In this document: piece by piece, positions 44,956 through 53,359 of the stretch | How the letters are laid out: the number at the start of each line of letters is the position of its first letter | Position numbering within the stretch: position 1 is the stretch's first letter | Translations under genes and position numbers: made by a program | Notes under the pieces: generated by a model | What the model was told of the DNA's origin: nothing | What the model saw: the letters and a program-made list of their open reading frames with translations, nothing else | The model's database searches: none | Source: Candidatus Butyricimonas faecavium | Lineage (GTDB): Bacteria; Bacteroidota; Bacteroidia; Bacteroidales; Marinifilaceae | Direction: 5' to 3' | NCBI GenBank assembly: GCA_944321125.1 | Contig: CALUKD010000003.1 | Span: 62,001-126,000, forward strand | Length of the DNA stretch: 64,000 nucleotides

Positions 44956-45149
44956 TGAAACTTCTCATGGCAAATAGACGTATTTTTAAAGAGTAACTTA
45001 ATTGTTGATACGAGTTCATTATGACGTTGGCAGAAAATATTTTGTCATCGTTTACATTCCTTTTCATTAATTTGGGCTATAGGCGTAAGGATTTGAAAGG
45101 AAGAGACGGAATAAACCTTGCAAACCTTTTAAATTAAAGATTATAACTC

Positions 45150-45157
45150 TATATTTG
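45150..45157 (+). promoter_or_regulatory. fbp -7 promoter box
   Basis: TATATTTG matches TAnnTTTG, 24 bases ahead of the fbp ATG. The -33 region is poor (CTTT about 20 bases upstream). The rest of the 225-base gap after the fimbrillin-like gene holds no feature I can support. Confidence 0.45.
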
Positions 45158-45180
45158 CAAAAAAATTAAAACACATAACC

Positions 45181-46200
45181 ATGATAATGCATAAAGTTAC
45201 AACTTTAAATCAATTTATTATTGAACGGCAAGCCGAGATTCCCGGGGCTACCGGAGAATTTTCACGACTTTTGCACCACATAGGTATTGCGGCCAAAAAG
45301 GTTCACCGGGAGGTTAATAAGGCTGGTTTGGTAGATATACTTGGGAAGGTGGGTTCAATCAACGTGCAAGGAGAGGACCAACAGAAGTTGGATGTCTATG
45401 CCGACAAAACTTTTATGGATGAGTTGAGGGCGAGTGGCGAGTGTTGTGGGGTAGCTACCGAAGAGAATCAAGACATCGTGGTTTTCGAGGAGGGATTAAG
45501 TAAAGACGGAAAGTATATTATATGTATGGACCCGTTGGATGGATCGTCAAATATTGACGTGAATGTTTCAGTGGGTACGATTTTCTCTATTTATAAACGT
45601 ATTTCTCCCATCGGGGAACCGCTTGTGATGGACGATTTCTTCCAGCCCGGAACGGAGCAGGTGGCAGCCGGTTATGTGATTTACGGATCATCGACCATGT
45701 TAGTGTATACTTCCGGTAACGGGGTGAATGGTTTCACGCTGGATACTTCTATCGGGGAGTTCTGTTTGTCGCACCCGAATATGCAGACGCCGGAAAGTGG
45801 GAAAATATATTCCATCAACGAGGGTAATTATGTGAATTTCCCCGTGGGTGTGAAAAAATTTATCAAGTATTGCCAAGAGAAAGATGAGGCAACGAAGCGG
45901 CCATATACATCCCGTTATATAGGGTCTTTGGTGGCTGATTTCCATCGGAATATGTTGAAAGGAGGGGTATTCCTTTACCCGCAAACAAGTTCTCATCCGA
46001 CAGGTAAATTGAGATTATTGTACGAGTGTAACCCGATGGCGTTTATTGCCGAACAATCCGGCGGGTTGGCTATAGACGGGGAGAGGCGAATCATGGAGAT
46101 AAAGCCGGAGGCTCTCCACCAGCGGGTGCCGTTGTACACGGGCTCGAAGAAGATGGTACAGAAAGTACAGGAGTTTCTGACGTTCTTCAATAATATATAG
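45181..46200 (+). CDS. fbp: Class I fructose-1,6-bisphosphatase
   Basis: This 339-residue cytoplasmic enzyme hydrolyses fructose-1,6-bisphosphate to fructose-6-phosphate in gluconeogenesis. The class I metal site is seen as [20 protein letters not shown]. Substrate-binding elements include [19 protein letters not shown] and [14 protein letters not shown] near the C-terminus. Length is normal and no catalytic residue appears missing. ATG at 45181 and 45187 are both possible. It is followed after about 80 bases by the acetate-CoA ligase gene, and the two may share a transcript feeding central carbon flux. Confidence 0.97.
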   Translation: MIMHKVTTLNQFIIERQAEIPGATGEFSRLLHHIGIAAKKVHREVNKAGLVDILGKVGSINVQGEDQQKLDVYADKTFMDELRASGECCGVATEENQDIVVFEEGLSKDGKYIICMDPLDGSSNIDVNVSVGTIFSIYKRISPIGEPLVMDDFFQPGTEQVAAGYVIYGSSTMLVYTSGNGVNGFTLDTSIGEFCLSHPNMQTPESGKIYSINEGNYVNFPVGVKKFIKYCQEKDEATKRPYTSRYIGSLVADFHRNMLKGGVFLYPQTSSHPTGKLRLLYECNPMAFIAEQSGGLAIDGERRIMEIKPEALHQRVPLYTGSKKMVQKVQEFLTFFNNI

Positions 46201-46283
46201 AAATAAAGAACTTCAAATGGATGATTGTAACAGCGATCATCCATTTGAAATTAAAGAGGAAGTTAAAAATAAATCGAAAATAT

Positions 46284-48341
46284 ATGATAGCAAAACAGTT
46301 AATTGAGCCAAAGAGCATTGTGGTCGTGGGTGGTTCTGACGACATTCATAAACCCGGAGGTACCGTGTTGCGGAATTTGCAAGACGGGAACTTCAAAGGT
46401 TCACTTTACGTGGTAAACCCGAAGATGGATGAAGTACAAGGAATTAAAGCGTATCGTGACGTGAAGGATCTTCCGGAGGTGGATTGTGCCATTTTAGCGA
46501 TTGCTGCTAAATTCTGCCCGTCGACAGTGGAAGTGCTTGCTAAGCAAAAGAATACGAAAGCATTTGTTATTCTCTCTGCCGGATTCCACGAAGAAAATGA
46601 GGAGGGTGCTAAATTGGAACGCCAGATCGTGGAAACGATTAATTCGGTGGGAGGATCATTGATTGGACCGAACTGTATCGGTGTTTTGACAAACCATTAC
46701 AGTGGGGTGTTCACGAGCCCTATCCCGGAACTGAACCCGAAAGGTGTTGATTTGATTTCCGGTTCTGGAGCAACGGCATTGTTTATTATGGATTCCGGAA
46801 TGCAAAAAGGGATCAAGTTCAATAGCATGTATTCCGTGGGTAATTCGGCTCAATTAGGCGTGGAGGAGATTTTGGAATATATGGACGAGTCGTTTGATCC
46901 GGAGACAAGTTCTCGTGTGAAATTATTATACGTGGAGAGTATCGAGAATCCGGAGAAGTTGTTGAAACATGCGTCTTCTTTGATTCGCAAGGGATGTCGG
47001 ATTGCGGCAGTTAAGTCCGGAGGTTCTGCAGCCGGAAGTCGTGCGGCATCTTCTCACACGGGAGCTTTAGCTAGCTCGGATGTTGCCGTGGAAGCTTTAT
47101 TCCGCAAGGCTGGAATCGTGCGTTGTAACGGACGTGACGAGTTGATGACGGTTGCTGGAATTTTCATGCACCCGGAAATGAAAGGTCGTAATATGGTTGT
47201 CGTGACTCATGCCGGTGGACCTGCCGTTATGTTAACGGATGCTCTTTCTAATGGAGGAATGGATGTTCCGCATATTGAAGGAGAGAAGGCCCAAGAATTG
47301 TTGGGGAAATTGTTTGCCGGGTCATCCGTGGGTAATCCGATTGACTTTTTGGCAACAGGTACAGCTGAACAATTAGGATATATCTTGGATGCTTGTGACC
47401 GGGATTTTGATAATATTGACGGGATGGCAGTTATTTTCGGTAGTCCCGGTTTGTTCCCCGTGTTTGACGTGTACAACGTGCTTGACGAGAAGATGAAGAC
47501 CAGCAAGAAACCGATTTTCCCGATTTTCCCTTCTTCCAAGATTGTGAAGGACGAAATTGCGGACTTCGTGTCTAAGGGGCGTGTTTATTTCCCGGACGAG
47601 GTGTTGTTTGGAAATGCTTTGTGTAAGATATACAAGACTCCTGCCCCGCAACCGGAACATTTTGAAATGCCGGATATGGACGTGAAGAAAATTCGTGAGG
47701 TGGTGGATAACGCGCAAAACGGTTATTTGTCTCCGGATGAGATTCATGCATTGTTGGATGCTGCCGGGGTTGCGAGAGCTAAAGAGGGAGTATCTGATAA
47801 CGAGGAAGAGATTGTTAGGATGGCGAAAGAGATCGGGTTCCCGTTGGTAATGAAAGTTGTTGGGCCGATCCACAAGTCGGATGTTGGCGGAGTCGTGTTG
47901 AACGTGAATGATGAGGAGACTGTTCGCCGTGAGTTCAAACGAATGATGCAGATCAAGGATACATATGCGATTATGCTCGCTCAACAGCTGGATGGAACAC
48001 AAGTGTTTATCGGTGCTAAACGGGACGATAAGTTCGGTCACATGGTACTTTGTGGGTTAGGAGGTATCTTTATTGAGGTGTTGAAAGACGTGAAGGCAGG
48101 ATTGGCCCCGATGTCTAAAGACGAGGCTCACGGTATGATTAAAGAGTTGAAATCTTACAAGATTATACAGGGAATTCGCGGACAAGAACCCGTGAACGAG
48201 GATAAATTTGCCGAGGCCGTGATGAGAATCTCTGCTTTGGTGAAAGTAGCCCCGGAAATTTTTGAGATGGATTTGAACCCGTTATTGGGAAATAAAGATA
48301 ACGTGGTGGCTGTAGATGCTCGTATCCGTATTGAAAAATAG
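46284..48341 (+). CDS. ADP-forming acetate-CoA ligase family (acyl-CoA synthetase, fused subunits)
   Basis: This 685-residue protein fuses the alpha and beta parts of NDP-forming acyl-CoA synthetases. It has a CoA-binding Rossmann domain (KSIVVVGGSDD, VLRNLQDG), a ligase domain with the phosphohistidine His258 in SSHTGAL, and a C-terminal ATP-grasp domain (GFPLVMKVVGPIHKSDVGGV, MDLNPLL). It converts acetyl-CoA (or other acyl-CoA) plus ADP and phosphate to the acid, CoA and ATP, conserving energy in fermentation. The start at 46284 (MIAKQLIEPKS) fits the family. Upstream in-frame codons lie in the fbp-distal leader. A strong terminator follows. Confidence 0.9.
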   Translation: MIAKQLIEPKSIVVVGGSDDIHKPGGTVLRNLQDGNFKGSLYVVNPKMDEVQGIKAYRDVKDLPEVDCAILAIAAKFCPSTVEVLAKQKNTKAFVILSAGFHEENEEGAKLERQIVETINSVGGSLIGPNCIGVLTNHYSGVFTSPIPELNPKGVDLISGSGATALFIMDSGMQKGIKFNSMYSVGNSAQLGVEEILEYMDESFDPETSSRVKLLYVESIENPEKLLKHASSLIRKGCRIAAVKSGGSAAGSRAASSHTGALASSDVAVEALFRKAGIVRCNGRDELMTVAGIFMHPEMKGRNMVVVTHAGGPAVMLTDALSNGGMDVPHIEGEKAQELLGKLFAGSSVGNPIDFLATGTAEQLGYILDACDRDFDNIDGMAVIFGSPGLFPVFDVYNVLDEKMKTSKKPIFPIFPSSKIVKDEIADFVSKGRVYFPDEVLFGNALCKIYKTPAPQPEHFEMPDMDVKKIREVVDNAQNGYLSPDEIHALLDAAGVARAKEGVSDNEEEIVRMAKEIGFPLVMKVVGPIHKSDVGGVVLNVNDEETVRREFKRMMQIKDTYAIMLAQQLDGTQVFIGAKRDDKFGHMVLCGLGGIFIEVLKDVKAGLAPMSKDEAHGMIKELKSYKIIQGIRGQEPVNEDKFAEAVMRISALVKVAPEIFEMDLNPLLGNKDNVVAVDARIRIEK

Positions 48342-48395
48342 GGATTTTCATGAAATCTCGGAAAATTGTAAAGAGAGAAGGATGATCATTATAAT

Positions 48396-48422
48396 AGGAG
48401 TATTGCCAACTGCAATACTCCT
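48396..48422 (+). terminator. Intrinsic terminator after the acetate-CoA ligase gene
   Basis: AGGAGTATTGC (48396-48406) and GCAATACTCCT (48412-48422) are perfect 11-base arms around a 5-base loop, followed by AAGTTTT. It lies 54 bases past the stop codon. Confidence 0.85.
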
Positions 48423-48579
48423 AAGTTTTGGACGTATAAGCAGCAGTTGGAAAAAAGGGATTTGATTTTTCTATTTCTCTCCCAAAGAGGAGATGAATGA
48501 AGATGCCTAATTGAACCAAGGCTTGGGGGGCGAGAACGTGGATGCGTCAAGCGAGAGTGTTGAAAAATAATGTTTAAGA

Positions 48580-48612
48580 CACCCCGGGATGGCGTGGTTT
48601 TCCGGAGGGGTG
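48580..48612 (+). promoter_or_regulatory. Hairpin in the leader of the Mpv17-like gene
   Basis: CACCCC (48580-48585) pairs with GGGGTG (48607-48612), with further GGGA/TTCC pairing possible inside. It lies 14 bases before the start at 48627, in a GC-richer 200-base leader with no other feature recognised. It could influence translation. Confidence 0.35.
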
Positions 48613-48626
48613 GTAAAGTATGTGTG

Positions 48627-49313
48627 ATGAAAAAAAGTGATTTTATAGTTATCGGGTGTGTAATCGTATGCCTGTTGCCTTTCTTTTTGTCTGATTCGGT
48701 GTATTCTTTTTATAAAACATTTAATGCCGAGCATGGCATGATTATGAGCTTTTTGAAGTTCGCGATCTTATCGACATTGGGAGAATGTATCGGGTTGAGG
48801 ATAAGTGCAGGGGTGTATAACCGGGAAGGTTTCGGGATTTGGCCTCGTGCTATCGTGTGGGGGTTTCTGGGAATGGGGATCAGTATGGCCATGACGATTT
48901 TTTCAAGTGGGGTTCCGTTTTTTTTGAAGACGATGGGAATGGAAAATGCCGTTACCGTGATGGGAGAGAGTTTGTCGTGGGATAAGGTGTTCGTGGCCTT
49001 TTGTATTTCTGTGGCACAGAACACGATTTTTGCTCCTGTTTTTATGACATTGCATAAGATCACGGATACACATATATTGACTCATGGCGGAACGTTATCC
49101 GGTTTTTTTACCCCGATACAGATGGGGGAGATTATGGCAAATCTGAATTGGCGAGTGCAGTGGAATTTCGTTTTCAAGAAAACGATTCCATTCTTTTGGT
49201 TTCCGGCTCACACGATTACGTTCTTGTTGCCGGGAGATATGCGAGTTTTATTTGCAGCCTTGTTGGGGGTTGTTTTAGGAGTTTTGTTGGCTATTGCCAC
49301 GCATAAAAAATAG
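48627..49313 (+). CDS. Mpv17/PMP22-like integral membrane protein
   Basis: This 228-residue protein has four to five membrane helices. The order of features parallels eukaryotic Mpv17: LSTLGECIGLRI early (like the LGDxxxQ segment), IFAPVFM in the middle (like FAPxFL), and a C-terminal NFVFKKTIPFFWFPAHTIT with LLPGDMRVLFAALLGVVLG, matching the Trp-Pro / NFxxVP-R pattern. The role of this family is unsettled, and channel or membrane-homeostasis functions are proposed for eukaryotic members. ATG at 48627 (MKKSDF) is preferred to 48570, whose added residues look like leader. It is not tied to its neighbours by function. Confidence 0.55.
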   Translation: MKKSDFIVIGCVIVCLLPFFLSDSVYSFYKTFNAEHGMIMSFLKFAILSTLGECIGLRISAGVYNREGFGIWPRAIVWGFLGMGISMAMTIFSSGVPFFLKTMGMENAVTVMGESLSWDKVFVAFCISVAQNTIFAPVFMTLHKITDTHILTHGGTLSGFFTPIQMGEIMANLNWRVQWNFVFKKTIPFFWFPAHTITFLLPGDMRVLFAALLGVVLGVLLAIATHKK

Positions 49314-49341
49314 ACACTATAACTTTTCGTCTTTCTTTCCG

Positions 49342-49386
49342 TATAGTTTATAGTAGATGATAATGGTTTAATCACTATAAACTATA
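49342..49386 (+). terminator. 13-bp hairpin with T-run abutting the flavodoxin start
   Basis: TATAGTTTATAGT (49342-49354) and ACTATAAACTATA (49374-49386) are perfect arms with a 19-base loop, followed by five T and the ATG at 49392. It resembles a terminator for the preceding gene but would also lie in the leader of the next one. Confidence 0.6.
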
Positions 49387-49391
49387 TTTTT

Positions 49392-50042
49392 ATGGATAAG
49401 AATAAGATTGAACAAAAGAAATCGGGGGCGAAGCAAGGGGAAGTGAAAGATGATACAACTTTACGTTTGACTGCCGACTTGGAAGGGAGCTATTTATTGG
49501 ATGAGCGGACTAGCGAGATGAAGTGGTTGGGGATTTTTTATTCTCCTGCGGGCGGAAGTGTTCACCGGGTTGCCAAGATATTGAAGAAGAAGATCGGGGC
49601 GGATAAGGTGGATATGTTTTGCGTGAATGATATTCAGGCAGGTAAATTGTTAGACTACAAAAATCTGATATTGGTATGCTCTTCTTTGGGGCGTAGTACG
49701 TGGGAAAGGGAGCAGAGGGATCGTTGGGCCAAGTTTTTTCCGAGTATGCGTAAAATTTCCTTGAAAGATCGTTTTGTAGCTCTTGTCGGTTTGGGTGATC
49801 ACGTGACCTACCCGAAGAATTTCGTTGATGGAATGGGGTATATGGCAGAGTTGGTAACAGGACTTGGCGGAACACTTGTAGGAAAGACTTCGACGGATGG
49901 GTATGCGTACGAGGATTCTACTGCCGTGATTGATGATCTGTTTGTGGGGTTGCCTTTGGATGAGGATTTTGAGCCGGAAAAGACAGATGCCCGAATAAGT
50001 AAATGGTTGGATATGGTGTTGCCGGAGTTCGAAATGATTTGA
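49392..50042 (+). CDS. Flavodoxin-like protein with N-terminal extension
   Basis: This 216-residue protein has a flavodoxin fold from about residue 43. The phosphate-binding loop is SPAGGSVHRVAKIL, VCSSLGRSTWEREQRDRW is the second FMN loop, and VALVGLGDHVTYPKNF is the typical third. It would bind FMN and carry electrons at low potential in the cytoplasm. The first 42 residues are charged and do not belong to the fold, so translation may really start at Met43 (49518), which would also clear the hairpin in front of 49392. No partner gene is adjacent. The FMN loop differs from the classical T/S-x-T-G-x-T. Confidence 0.75.
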   Translation: MDKNKIEQKKSGAKQGEVKDDTTLRLTADLEGSYLLDERTSEMKWLGIFYSPAGGSVHRVAKILKKKIGADKVDMFCVNDIQAGKLLDYKNLILVCSSLGRSTWEREQRDRWAKFFPSMRKISLKDRFVALVGLGDHVTYPKNFVDGMGYMAELVTGLGGTLVGKTSTDGYAYEDSTAVIDDLFVGLPLDEDFEPEKTDARISKWLDMVLPEFEMI

Positions 50043-50187
50043 TTGCTTGTATCGAACTATAAGTTGAATGACGGTTTGAGTTGTTAGGTCAGTATTGGAA
50101 CTTGGTAAATAAGGATGTAATAAAAGTTTTTTGTTATATCCTTATTTTATTTTTAAGGTATAGGCAGGAATTTGTTGAAAAAAGAGT

Positions 50188-50195
50188 TACTTTTG
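50188..50195 (+). promoter_or_regulatory. Possible -7 box for the second S9 peptidase
   Basis: TACTTTTG fits TAnnTTTG and lies 73 bases before the peptidase ATG. A TTTG exists only 13 bases upstream, too close for a normal -33, so the match is weak. The remaining 50043-50268 holds no supported gene. Confidence 0.3.
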
Positions 50196-50268
50196 AGGCA
50201 AGCGGTTTCATGGTTTATTGGTCTTTACTGTGTAATCGTGCTTATGTAGAACGCAAAATGTATTAAAC

Positions 50269-52560
50269 ATGATGAGAAGTATTGTATGCATATTACTCTT
50301 CTTGATAGGGAGTAGTGTATTTGCACAAAAAGCAAATTTTGAGGCCTGTGCTAAGTTTTCCGAGAGTAATCTTTCTGATTATGTCCACAGTTTATCGGTT
50401 TATCCCTCATGGATCGGAAATTCTGATTTTTTCTGGTATTATTATACTACGAGTGACGGGACTGTGTATTATTTGGTGGATGCTAGGAAAGGTAAGAAGC
50501 AGAAATTGTTTTCAACGGAGCGACTTGCCGCAAAATTAGCAGAGTTGACGGGTAAAACTGAAAATATTCGGGATTTTAAATTGGGTGGGATTCGTTTTGA
50601 GGGGAATAATCCTTATCGGTTGATGTTTTCCAAGTATGGGAAAGATTTTGAATACGATGTGAAACGTGATGTCTTGAAAGAATATTCACGGGAAAGAAAA
50701 GAGAATCGCTTTAGTCGGGTTCCTTATTGGCAGCGTTGGTCCCCAGATAGTAATTATATGGTGTATGCTTACAAGCATAACGTGTATATGCAGGAAAAAG
50801 GAGATACGACTTCTTACCAGTTGACGACGGATGGAGAACGTTATTATTCTTATTCTTTTCAACGAGATAAGGATACGGACGAGAAGGAAGGAGCATCAAT
50901 TACTTGGTCCGGGGATTCTAAGGTGTTCTATTCTTTGCGGCAGGATCGCCGGAACGTGGGTGAGGGATATTTGATCGATCATTTGGCGGAACCTCGTCCG
51001 ACATTGAGAACCTATAAATTCCCGATGCCGGGAGAAAAATATGTCTACACGTATGATTTACATCTGTTTAATGCAGAAAAAAGATCGCATCAAGTGGTTG
51101 ATATTGCGAAATATCCGGATCAGGAGGTAAAAGTGATACTTTTTGATTTTAATAAATACCCGGAATATATTTATTTTACCCGCAAGAGCCGGACGTGTGA
51201 TGAAATGGATCTTTGTCGGGTAGATACTCGCACGGGGGAGGTTTTTGAAATTATTCACGAACGTTGTGAACCACATTTTACAGAACAATTATTTGAATGT
51301 CGAATATTGAATGGAGGGGAGGATATTCTTTGGTGGTCGGAACGTTCGGGTTGGGGGCAATATTATCTTTATAACAAGGACGGGCAGTTAAAGAATCCGG
51401 TGACAACGGGTGATTTCATGGCCGGGAGAATCACGGAGATGGACACGTTGGGACGTAGTTTCGTGTTTGAGGGGTATGGCCGGGAGAAGGGAATAAATCC
51501 GGAGTATCGTCTTTTCTATAAAGTGAATTTTGATGGTTCCGATTTGACGTTGTTGACTCCCGGAGACGGGTTTCATTCGATTGATCTGGCCAAGAACGGG
51601 AAATATCTGATTGATAATTATTCCCGGGCGGATCAGGAGCCGATTGCCGAATTGAGAGACACGAAGGGAAGGAAAATTATGGAATTGGAACGTCCCGATT
51701 TGCGTTTGCTGTACGAGATGGGATGGAGGAAGCCGGAACGAATAAAAGTGAAAGCGGCTGATGGGATTACGGATCTTTATGGTGTGATGTATCGACCTTT
51801 TGATATGGACTCGACACGGAAGTACCCGATTATCATAAATGTGTACCCGGGACCGCAAGAGAATTTTGTTCCACAGTCTTTCACGTTGGATGATAATGGA
51901 AACGAGTCTTTGGCTCAGTTAGGTTTTATCGTGATTAATGTCGGTTTTCGGGGCAGTTGTTTTACCCGGGGACGGGATTACCATTGTTTCGGGTATGGGA
52001 ATTTGAGGGATTATGCTTTGACGGATTGTAAGTTCGTGATCGAACAGTTGGCTAATCGATATTCTTTTATTGATTTGGACCGGGTGGGAATTTACGGACA
52101 TTCCGGGGGTGGTTTTATGGCTGCGGCTTCTATTCTGACGTATCCGGATTTCTATAAGGTTGCGGTTGCTGCATCCGGTAATCATGATAATAATATATAT
52201 ACGAAATGGTGGGGTGAAACTTATCATGGCGTGAAAATGCATGAGAAGAAGGTGAAAAAGCGGGATAGCGTGGTGTATTCGTTTGGAACCAAGATCCCTA
52301 CAACGATTGAATTAGCTAAAAATTTGAAAGGTAAGTTGCTTTTGATAACGGGAGATATGGATATTAACGTGCACATGGCTCATACGATCCGGTTGGCTAA
52401 TGCATTGATGCAGGCAAATAAACGCTTTGATTTGATGCTTATTCCCGGGGCAGATCACGGCTTGGGTTCTCCATATTATGTGAATCTTATCCGGTATTAT
52501 TTTGTTGAAAATCTTTTAGGGCAGAGACTGGATAATGTCGATATGGATGAGATTGATTGA
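50269..52560 (+). CDS. S9 family dipeptidyl peptidase IV-like serine peptidase, exported
   Basis: This 763-residue protein has a signal peptide ending near SSVFAQK. An N-terminal beta-propeller (DPPIV_N type, with RWSPDSNYMVYAYKHNVYM) is followed by the catalytic alpha/beta hydrolase domain. Ser612 is in YGHSGGGF, the likely Asp in ITGDMDINVH, and the His in PGADHGLGSPYY. DPP-IV enzymes remove X-Pro or X-Ala dipeptides in the periplasm. It sits directly before the second sigma/FecR/SusCD locus on the same strand, paralleling the S9 enzyme inside the first locus. A 20-base inverted-repeat arm starts 5 bases after its stop. Confidence 0.92.
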   Translation: MMRSIVCILLFLIGSSVFAQKANFEACAKFSESNLSDYVHSLSVYPSWIGNSDFFWYYYTTSDGTVYYLVDARKGKKQKLFSTERLAAKLAELTGKTENIRDFKLGGIRFEGNNPYRLMFSKYGKDFEYDVKRDVLKEYSRERKENRFSRVPYWQRWSPDSNYMVYAYKHNVYMQEKGDTTSYQLTTDGERYYSYSFQRDKDTDEKEGASITWSGDSKVFYSLRQDRRNVGEGYLIDHLAEPRPTLRTYKFPMPGEKYVYTYDLHLFNAEKRSHQVVDIAKYPDQEVKVILFDFNKYPEYIYFTRKSRTCDEMDLCRVDTRTGEVFEIIHERCEPHFTEQLFECRILNGGEDILWWSERSGWGQYYLYNKDGQLKNPVTTGDFMAGRITEMDTLGRSFVFEGYGREKGINPEYRLFYKVNFDGSDLTLLTPGDGFHSIDLAKNGKYLIDNYSRADQEPIAELRDTKGRKIMELERPDLRLLYEMGWRKPERIKVKAADGITDLYGVMYRPFDMDSTRKYPIIINVYPGPQENFVPQSFTLDDNGNESLAQLGFIVINVGFRGSCFTRGRDYHCFGYGNLRDYALTDCKFVIEQLANRYSFIDLDRVGIYGHSGGGFMAAASILTYPDFYKVAVAASGNHDNNIYTKWWGETYHGVKMHEKKVKKRDSVVYSFGTKIPTTIELAKNLKGKLLLITGDMDINVHMAHTIRLANALMQANKRFDLMLIPGADHGLGSPYYVNLIRYYFVENLLGQRLDNVDMDEID

Positions 52561-52565
52561 TAATG

Positions 52566-52730
52566 ATTAAACGATCCTTTTTTGATCTTTTACATTTTCA
52601 AAGAAGATGTTAAAGTCTTATGGGTGTAAAAAAATTAAGTACCTGACAATTAGGTTAGGCTAAAAAGTGTTATCTTTGAATTACCAATAATTTCTTATTG
52701 AAAATAATTGTCAAAAAAGGATCGTTTAAT
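52566..52730. repeat. 20-bp inverted repeat spanning the intergenic region before the sigma gene
   Basis: Perfect 20-base arms lie at 52566-52585 (beginning ATTAAACGATCC) and 52711-52730 (beginning TCAAAAAAGGAT), 125 bases apart. The left arm starts 5 bases after the peptidase stop. The right arm runs into the first two bases of the sigma ATG (52729). Base pairing in a readthrough RNA would hide the sigma start codon. Confidence 0.9.
52671..52678 (+). promoter_or_regulatory. -7 promoter box of the second ECF sigma gene
   Basis: TATCTTTG is a good TAnnTTTG match, 51 bases ahead of the ATG at 52729 and between the two inverted-repeat arms. No clear TTTG -33 box is present. Confidence 0.5.
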
Positions 52731-53286
52731 GACAGAGGAACAAGGTGAGTATATTCGATTTTTGAATGGGGAAGTGCTTGTCTTTAAGCACTTTTTTAAA
52801 GAATATTTCTCTAAATTTTTTGCCTTTACTTCTCGTTTTATTGATGATGCGTATGTGCGGGAAGATATAGTACAGGAAACTTTCATTATTGTTTGGTCTC
52901 GGCATTTGAAGATGTTTGATTCTGAGGTGTCATTGCAGGCTTTTATTTATCGAACTCTTCGAAACAAGTGTTTAGATTATATTCGTCATGAAAAAATTAA
53001 AGAACGTTATTCAAATGAGTTTTCAAGAGAGTTGGAAACCAGTGATTATTTAATGCAGGCAATCATAGATGAAGAGAGTCGTTTTCTAATTCATAAAGCT
53101 ATCCAATCATTAACACCTCAAGTGCAGGCGGTGATAAAGTTGCATTTAGAGGGCAAGAAGAATAAGGAGATTGCGGAGGAGATGGGGATAAGTGAAACAA
53201 CGGTGAAATTTCATAAATCAGTTGCTTATAGAGAATTAAATAAGTCTTTGGGTCATTTGTTTTTAATGGTTGCCATGTTGTCGTAG
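52729..53286 (+). CDS. ECF RNA polymerase sigma-70 factor
   Basis: This 185-residue ECF sigma factor has region 2 at about residues 15-80 (FFAFTSRFIDDAYVREDIVQ, ETFIIVW) and region 4 at about 120-170 (LTPQVQAVIKLHLEGKKNKE with ISETTVKFHKSVAYREL). It is expected to activate the FecR-SusC-SusD operon that follows. The start at 52729 is chosen over a TTG codon at 52708 because ATG gives a normal N-terminus and the family begins there. The FecR gene follows after 73 bases. The right arm of a long inverted repeat overlaps the start codon, hinting at translational control. Confidence 0.92.
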   Translation: MTEEQGEYIRFLNGEVLVFKHFFKEYFSKFFAFTSRFIDDAYVREDIVQETFIIVWSRHLKMFDSEVSLQAFIYRTLRNKCLDYIRHEKIKERYSNEFSRELETSDYLMQAIIDEESRFLIHKAIQSLTPQVQAVIKLHLEGKKNKEIAEEMGISETTVKFHKSVAYRELNKSLGHLFLMVAMLS

Positions 53287-53359
53287 TTTTTTCTAAAAAA
53301 TAAAAAAATTCACCTATACTGTTTTTTGTCTCGATCGTTATTGGGGAAACGAGAGTTAG

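Noticed and set aside
50081..50266. 61-codon open frame before the second S9 peptidase
   Set aside because: It overlaps the likely promoter and leader of the peptidase gene and has no coding-like features.
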